Shown one piece after another: positions 52,199-52,339 of a DNA stretch of 52,339 nt. The position numbers were made by a program, and so were the translations under genes. How positions within the stretch are numbered: the first letter of the stretch is position 1; every line of letters starts with the position of its first letter. The DNA is from Campylobacterales bacterium (GTDB lineage Bacteria > Campylobacterota > Campylobacteria > Campylobacterales > Sulfurospirillaceae). The stretch spans positions 1 through 52,339 of the forward strand of contig JAJRPV010000031.1 in NCBI GenBank assembly GCA_024280575.1, in the 5' to 3' direction. The notes under the pieces are model-generated. The model was not told where the DNA came from and ran no database searches. It saw only the letters and a program-made list of their open reading frames with translations.

Positions 52199-52339
52199 TT
52201 TCTTTGCGTCAGCAAAAGCTTCAGTCGCGAGGAATTTTTTAGGGGCTTTGCTCCTAAAAAAGGGGACCATAGATAGTATTTTCTTTGCGTCAGCAAAAGC
52301 TTCAGTCGCGAGGAATTTTTTAGGGGCTTTGCTCCTAAA
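52199..52339 (+). repeat. tandem hairpin cassettes downstream of mtnK (copies F1, F2; F2 cut by window edge)
   Basis: Two units with 81-bp period (52199-52279 and from 52280). Hairpin I TTTGC-GTCA-GCAAA, core GCTTCAGTCGCGAGGAATTT, hairpin II TTTTTTAGGGGC-TTT-GCTCCTAAAAAA (one G/T wobble), then AGGGGACC in F1, followed by ATAGATAG rather than ATG. The 81-bp period keeps one reading frame (ASVARNFLGALLL) through both copies. The downstream gene lies beyond the window. Confidence 0.9.

Noticed and set aside
1356-52339. Cassettes as REP elements of a RAYT transposase or as intrinsic terminators
   Set aside because: They lie at fixed distance before start codons in one orientation, lack the REP GTAG-plus-palindrome layout in all copies, and hairpin II is followed by AAAGGGG rather than a U-run. 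No RAYT gene is in the window.

Overview
The window looks like a chromosomal segment of a free-living member of the Campylobacterota (former Epsilonproteobacteria), most like the Sulfurimonas/Sulfurovum/Arcobacter side of the phylum. It is AT-rich. The complex I operon has the phylum-specific replacements for NuoE and NuoF and is followed directly by pflA. The block rsmE, rpmE, rsmI, rlmB, RodZ-like gene, aminotransferase, hom, YraN-like gene, trxA, trxB follows the order I remember from Campylobacter jejuni. The genus is an inference.

Layout. 1-8256: end of a DMT exporter, a lipoprotein, endonuclease IV, then a lipid-handling run (lipoprotein alpha/beta hydrolase, FadL porin, acyl-CoA ligase, AAA+ ATPase broken by a frameshift). 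8350-24767: nuoABCD, the two NuoE/F substitutes, nuoGHIJKLMN, then pflA with a start that looks leaderless. 24823-32026: mscL with a zinc-ribbon tail, a degenerate GGDEF-PilZ protein, miaA, a UbiA/MqnP prenyltransferase, two small conserved proteins, a divergent uracil-DNA glycosylase, and a CetA/CetB-like energy-taxis pair whose receptor is cut by an in-frame TAA. 32143-43000: moaA, rsmE, rpmE with a structured leader, rsmI, rlmB, RodZ-like gene, aminotransferase, hom, YraN-like gene, trxA and trxB. 42873-48798: dapB and purF forward; DUF2393-like pair, hisIE, SPFH protein and an interrupted ilvE reverse. 48876-52339: aldehyde dehydrogenase, zinc-ribbon thioredoxin, mtnK.

The most unusual signal is a family of short intergenic cassettes, about 68-122 bp, at five sites plus the right window edge (1356-1521, 9280-9359, 37830-37972, 41229-41350, 41808-41929, 52199-end). 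Each has a small hairpin, a conserved core close to GCTTTAGTCGCGAGGAATTT, a second hairpin of about 11-12 bp, and AAAGGGGA-type Shine-Dalgarno sequence ending at the start codon of the next gene. Hairpin arms differ between copies while pairing is kept. Every copy points the same way as the downstream gene, and some are in tandem. In four cases the cassette is itself an ATG-initiated ORF whose TGA overlaps the next ATG, so it can bridge translation between neighbours, including inside the nuo operon between nuoB and nuoC. I do not recognise it as a named family.

Other signals are an over-represented TACATGTA octamer, three interrupted genes, a 26-bp perfect palindrome in a coding region, and an 18-bp inverted repeat in the 3' end of the glycosylase gene. 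I saw no rRNA, tRNA, CRISPR array, transposase or prophage gene. All calls are by eye, without database searches.
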